Both the position numbers and the translations under genes were made by a program. A stretch of 64,000 bases of DNA from NCBI GenBank assembly GCA_002914805.1, contig JXTB01000006.1, forward strand, positions 1,642,499 to 1,706,498, in the 5' to 3' direction. The stretch's first letter is position 1. Each line of letters opens with the position of its first letter. A model generated the notes under the pieces. That model was given only the letters and a program-made list of their open reading frames with translations, did no database searches and was not told where the DNA came from. This document shows positions 60,101-64,000 of the stretch, one piece after another. Source of the stretch: Parasponia andersonii (taxonomy: Eukaryota > Streptophyta > Magnoliopsida > Rosales > Cannabaceae).

Positions 60101-61337
60101 TTGTTTGCCCAGATAAATAGCTTTATTGCTGTCTACATCCTTGCTGGACAACTTACCATAACCGTATGATATTCTTAGCATGAGCTTTTGTAACATATTT
60201 TATGTTTATCAGGTTTTGGACAACCAAAAAATGGCTAGTATTGTCCTATTTACTTACCAAGTGCAGGGTCGCATTCTGACTATTGCTGGGGTTACTATAG
60301 CTATATGTGCTACCCCATTTGTTGCCTTATTGAACATGATTGTTCTTGCTGTTTGGCCAACTTGGGTTGCTATTGCTGTCTCTGAGACCTTGCGGAAGGT
60401 TTGTCTCATGTTACTGTCAGTTTATGCATTTGCCTTTTACATTTTTAGTTTTTATTTTTAAATATCGTTCCGACAATCTTAGTGGCTACCCTTTGCGGAG
60501 TTGAGACTTGCAGTTGATCATGTTTGTACGTGAATCACTGTAACCATTTTAACTACACACCTTTTACCCAATTAAAATATCCATATAATTATGTATATAT
60601 ATATATATATATATGTATACACATACATGCATTTGTATGTTGGATTCAAGGAGAACGATAAATCAGGAATCAAATGTTATAGACGCTGAAAAAAAAAATG
60701 ATTCTTAAACTTTTCTTCTTTATCACGGCATAGGTTGTTACTTATGTTGTGACCAGGCCAGGAAGAGAGCTATTGTTCACTGTCGTCTCACGAGATGAGA
60801 AATACAAAGCCAAGGTATGGCTCAGAGGTTTAGCTTTCACGTAGTTGATGTATGTTCATACTTGTACTGTGATTTAACATTATGTGCAGGTATGCATAGA
60901 TGTAGTTGTTCAAAGACTTGGAGATGCTACAGCAGCAGGAATGTACAAGCTACTTTTTAGCACTCTTAGTGGGAGAACATCAACTGTCTCGCTCTATGCA
61001 GTGCCTGTATGTGTGAATATTTTCTGTCGTTTTTTTTTTTCAAGCTTCTATTTGCGTTCTTTATTGGGTAAAGAAACCAAACTGTTCTTCATCTAAAAAA
61101 CAAAAATGGAAACCAAATTGTTAAGAAGTGAGCTATTGTTATGACTGAAACCCAACTAATTTAGCCTGTACCCAATGTCAACGGTGTTAATACTTGCATT
61201 ATTGTTCAATACTCTGCTATGCTGAAGCAATTTAATATGCCCTTCTCCAGATCTGTTTGCTGTGGATAGTGACAGCATATCGTTTAGGACGCCGCCATGC
61301 CGAACTGGTCAAGCTCCAGACCGTTCCCACTTCTTGA
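57178..61337 (+). CDS. Polytopic membrane protein, ATP:ADP-antiporter/MFS-like
   Basis: I place thirteen exons: 57178-57276, 57380-57544, 58238-58336, 58444-58578, 58713-58781, 58863-58959, 59058-59160, 59445-59655, 60050-60163, 60267-60398, 60734-60814, 60890-61006 and 61251-61337. All have GT-AG introns; they total 1509 nt, or 502 residues, with no internal stop. Hydrophobic segments recur throughout (for example residues 34-43, 58-80, 92-113, 152-175, 194-236, 300-325, 372-400 and 475-482), giving about ten to twelve membrane spans. A hydrophilic loop at residues 240-290 is rich in Ser, Gln and Lys. The most conserved-looking block is RLFGFIGAGATLGQLFGS (from about residue 193), which I associate with a plant and bacterial family grouped with NTT-type ATP/ADP antiporters within the major facilitator fold. 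Substrate and membrane are unknown; no clear plastid transit peptide is seen. Confidence 0.88.
60594..60614. repeat. TA microsatellite in intron 10 of the transporter gene
   Basis: A TATATA run within the intron between the exons ending at 60398 and starting at 60734. It may be length-variable. Confidence 0.85.
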
Positions 61338-62316
61338 GATCTCCTAATTGACGACTCTTTTCCAATCCAAGATCAACGATATTGAGCTTTTGAGAAGCTT
61401 TTACTCTTACCAAGCATTTTGTAGGTAATCTGTGAATGCATATATTAGTTGACACAACCGAAAGAGCAGGTTCTCTTTTCATATGGGAAATGCTTATGCC
61501 CTGCTGCCGCTCTACGTCCGCTGATGCATTTTGCTTTCACTTCCTAATGGGCTTAGAATTCTTGGGAATATAGTTTAATTATTCATTTGTAAACACTATT
61601 TTTCATGTACGCGACAGAAGGCAGCGGAAAATTTTTCTCGCAAACAAAGGAATATAGTAATATGTAAAGTTTCTATACCGAGGGACTTCGAATTCTACTA
61701 GTGGTGTTGATTTAAATCTGAAGAAACTTACCAATTATATGGAACTGCAATTTTTTAGCAACAAAAGAATTATTGATTAGTAAATAGCAAGTAGAAGCCA
61801 TCATTTTCCAGCTCAGTTTACTAATTCCAGAAACATAATGTTCAGTAAATTGCTCTTATGTTAGCGTTTCAAAAGTTGTATAACAAAACAAGTATAAAAC
61901 TTTAAGTGCCCCAACTACAATCTCGGGACCAAATTTATTCAACGCATGGGAATTCTTCTATCTCCTATTTTCTCTTCTAAATTATTTAGTTGTCTCTGAA
62001 TCGTTATACGCAATATGATAGTTTAACTAAAAGCCTTGCACTAGGACAGGGTAAGAGAGATGAGCATGCTATAGCTTTAAGTACTACTTTGATAACCGCC
62101 AGATGTTTCATCCTCATCTTTCCATAGTAGGAAGTCTTCATTTCATAACTTGCTTTTCATAGTTGTTCAATCATGTTTTGCAATCCTCGTGGCATCAAAA
62201 CCTGTCAAGTAGCCACATTATATGAGATCCATTTTCACCATCTTTTGATAAACGGTTTTGCTAAAAATTGTCAATATTTAAGAAGCACAGTTTTGAATGA
62301 GTGCTAACCTAAATGC
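61338..62316. other. Convergent 3' flanks of the transporter gene and LSF2
   Basis: The two genes end tail to tail with 979 bases between stop codons. The region should hold both 3' untranslated regions and polyadenylation signals. No other gene or repeat was recognised. Confidence 0.6.
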
Positions 62317-63966
62317 TCAAGTTCCACGGAGGGAATGGACACGTTCTTGAATCAAGTTCCTCTCCCAATCTGCTATGTCCTCAAAAGCATATTCTGGGAG
62401 ACTCTCAAAGGGCTCCTTCCAAGGATCATTCTTGGCCAGATCATAAGTAGCTCCACGGATTGCTCTTTTGTTTGGACCACAAGGTCTTTTCGAAGTTAGA
62501 GTCTCATACGCTCTATTCAGCTGCACATGAAAATTACCCCATAGCTATAACAAAAGTCGAAAAACTCATCCGAAGCTGTTGGAATACAATCTCAATAATC
62601 CAAACTAACATGGAATTGCTTCAGAGTCCAAACATTTAAAAAGAGGATCGAATTTCGATGTGTACAAAGAACGTGTAACATAGAAGATATCAAAGGCTTA
62701 CATTCATTCCACAGAACCAGAACATGTAAGCAATAGCAACAGCTGGAGCTCTTCCAAGTCCAGCCGTACAGTGTACATACACTTTTCCTTTTCCCTCTGA
62801 AATGGCCCATTCTAATGATGACACAGCTTTAGGCAAACCGTTTCGCAATGAATCTGGATCAAAATCTCTTGCCTACCAATATTTGCACTCGGTGAGTTAT
62901 GAAATCACCAAAGAGTTCCTTTCTATACTTGCTTTAATTAAATAATTTGAATCTACTTAAACTCAAAATGCTAAACAAAATTTTGGTGCATAAACTTGCT
63001 AGCAGCAATAGAAAACTACTTACGGGCCTTCTCATGTGACGAATTCCAAGTTCTCGACATCTTTTAACTATTGACTGCAGGTCGATTCCCCAGTACTCAA
63101 CATCATTGTCCTGCTGCAAGTTTAGAATGTATGCCACATTCTCCTCTTGTTTCAGATGATCAATATCTTCAGGCTTCTGAGGCTGAGAGCCAACTATTAA
63201 ATTATCGGTTATAACTGTGTAGTTCATCCCTGAAACAGACCAGAAACAAATTCCATTAATTAAGCTATCAAAGTTAATTAGTAATACAATGTATAATAAG
63301 TACCCTGTTAATAAAGATAGGGGATGATTAGTTTCTGCAAAAACTGATTATGCTCACTGCTTCCTACATGAATAGTTTATGTGCAAATGTACATTATTGA
63401 ATGCTCACTTGACCAAACGTCCTTTGCCAAGTCAGAAAAAATTCCTTATTTGGTATCTCTTTTGGAATTAAACCGTAGTACCCAGGAATCATCAAAAGGC
63501 TAGCAAAAGCAGGAAACTCAAAAAGCTATAGAAGTCAATTAACATACATCAATGCCTAAAGCTCAATAATATAAAACAGTCCAAATCAAGTTCAGAACTT
63601 GCCATTGTAGGTCCAGATCCACTCCAGCAACATCAAACAAAAAGTTAAAAAAGGAAAAAAGCACTTTTAACTTTCTGTCACTAAATCGTCATAAAAAATA
63701 AACTAAAATAAAATAAAATCAAAAAAACTTTAGTAAGAGCAATAATCGAATTTCCAATCTCAGGATCAAATAGGAAGAAAAAGAGACTGACCCAGATCAT
63801 GATGATACTCATAAGGATTCCTCATCATTCTCCTCATGGTTATATTGTACTCTTCCATCTTGTTCTTGGACTTGGTAACGATCTGGCTTCTGGGGTTCTC
63901 CTCAATCTCGCTCTCAGGTAATTTGCAATGGATTTTGATCGATCTAGAGGAATTTTTGGACACCAT
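62317..63966 (-). CDS. LSF2: Phosphoglucan phosphatase LSF2 (LIKE SEX FOUR 2), plastidial
   Basis: A dual-specificity glucan phosphatase that removes phosphate from starch, chiefly the C3 position of glucosyl units, during starch breakdown in plastids. I place four exons on the minus strand: 63966-63792 (possibly longer), 63229-63024, 62872-62702 and 62520-62317. All have GT-AG introns; they encode 251 residues from the ATG at 63966. The signature HCTAGLGRAP gives catalytic Cys162 and Arg168; the conserved Asp of RPARDFDPD (residue 130) is the likely general acid. The SQPQKPEDIDHLKQE block and the C-terminal PNKRAIRGATYDLAKNDPW through LRGT match LSF2, and there is no carbohydrate-binding CBM48, unlike SEX4. 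The frame stays open upstream to the window edge and the family normally has a longer N-terminal transit peptide, so the true start probably lies beyond 64000. Confidence 0.94.
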
Positions 63967-64000
63967 CACATGATTGTACGGACAAGCATTCTTCTTCTTC

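Overview
The window is nuclear DNA of a flowering plant, probably a eudicot. It is AT-rich, its host genes have short exons with GT-AG introns, and it carries plant-type LTR retrotransposons (Copia, Tekay-like and CRM-like Gypsy), a plant Helitron with an RPA cargo, a Mutator-like relic and a LINE. Nothing in it is bacterial or viral in organisation. The species cannot be named from the sequence.

Layout. 1-5.2 kb: a decayed plus-strand Copia element with a 3' LTR, next to a minus-strand Copia scrap. 5.2-18.6 kb: a nested LTR stack. A structurally complete Tekay-like Gypsy (7616-16731, LTRs of about 2.2 kb, perfect 5-bp target duplication TGAAC) sits inside an older LTR relic whose primer-binding site is at 16884-16895 on the minus strand. 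18.6-23 kb: a region of diverged minisatellite repeats around the N-terminal part of a Mutator-like transposase. 23.9-25.8 kb: a broken F-box/DUF295 gene. 26.3-38.4 kb: a decayed minus-strand CRM-like Gypsy split by a Copia (29515-36226, near-perfect target duplication) that lacks a reverse transcriptase; this block holds a 490-base assembly gap and a one-N join. 39.3-41.5 kb: an intact seven-exon macro-domain gene (minus). 41.7-54.1 kb: T-rich repeats followed by a decayed Helitron (Rep/helicase, then an RPA-like gene) ending in a recognisable hairpin terminus. 54.9-56.4 kb: a minus-strand LINE 3' fragment with a TAAA tail. 57.2-61.3 kb: an intact thirteen-exon gene for a polytopic ATP/ADP-antiporter-like membrane protein (plus). 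62.3-64 kb: the phosphoglucan phosphatase LSF2 (minus), whose 5' end may lie beyond the window.

Only three genes look functional: the macro-domain gene, the transporter-like gene and LSF2. I placed their exons by hand; in each case splice sites, reading frame and family motifs agree, and the summed coding length is a multiple of three. They do not form one obvious pathway. LSF2 acts on starch phosphate in plastids, the macro protein is a predicted ADP-ribose-binding protein or hydrolase, and the transporter substrate is unknown. LSF2 and the transporter gene converge tail to tail with under 1 kb between stop codons. Most of the remainder is a layered fossil record of transposon insertions whose order can be read from target duplications and interrupted elements.
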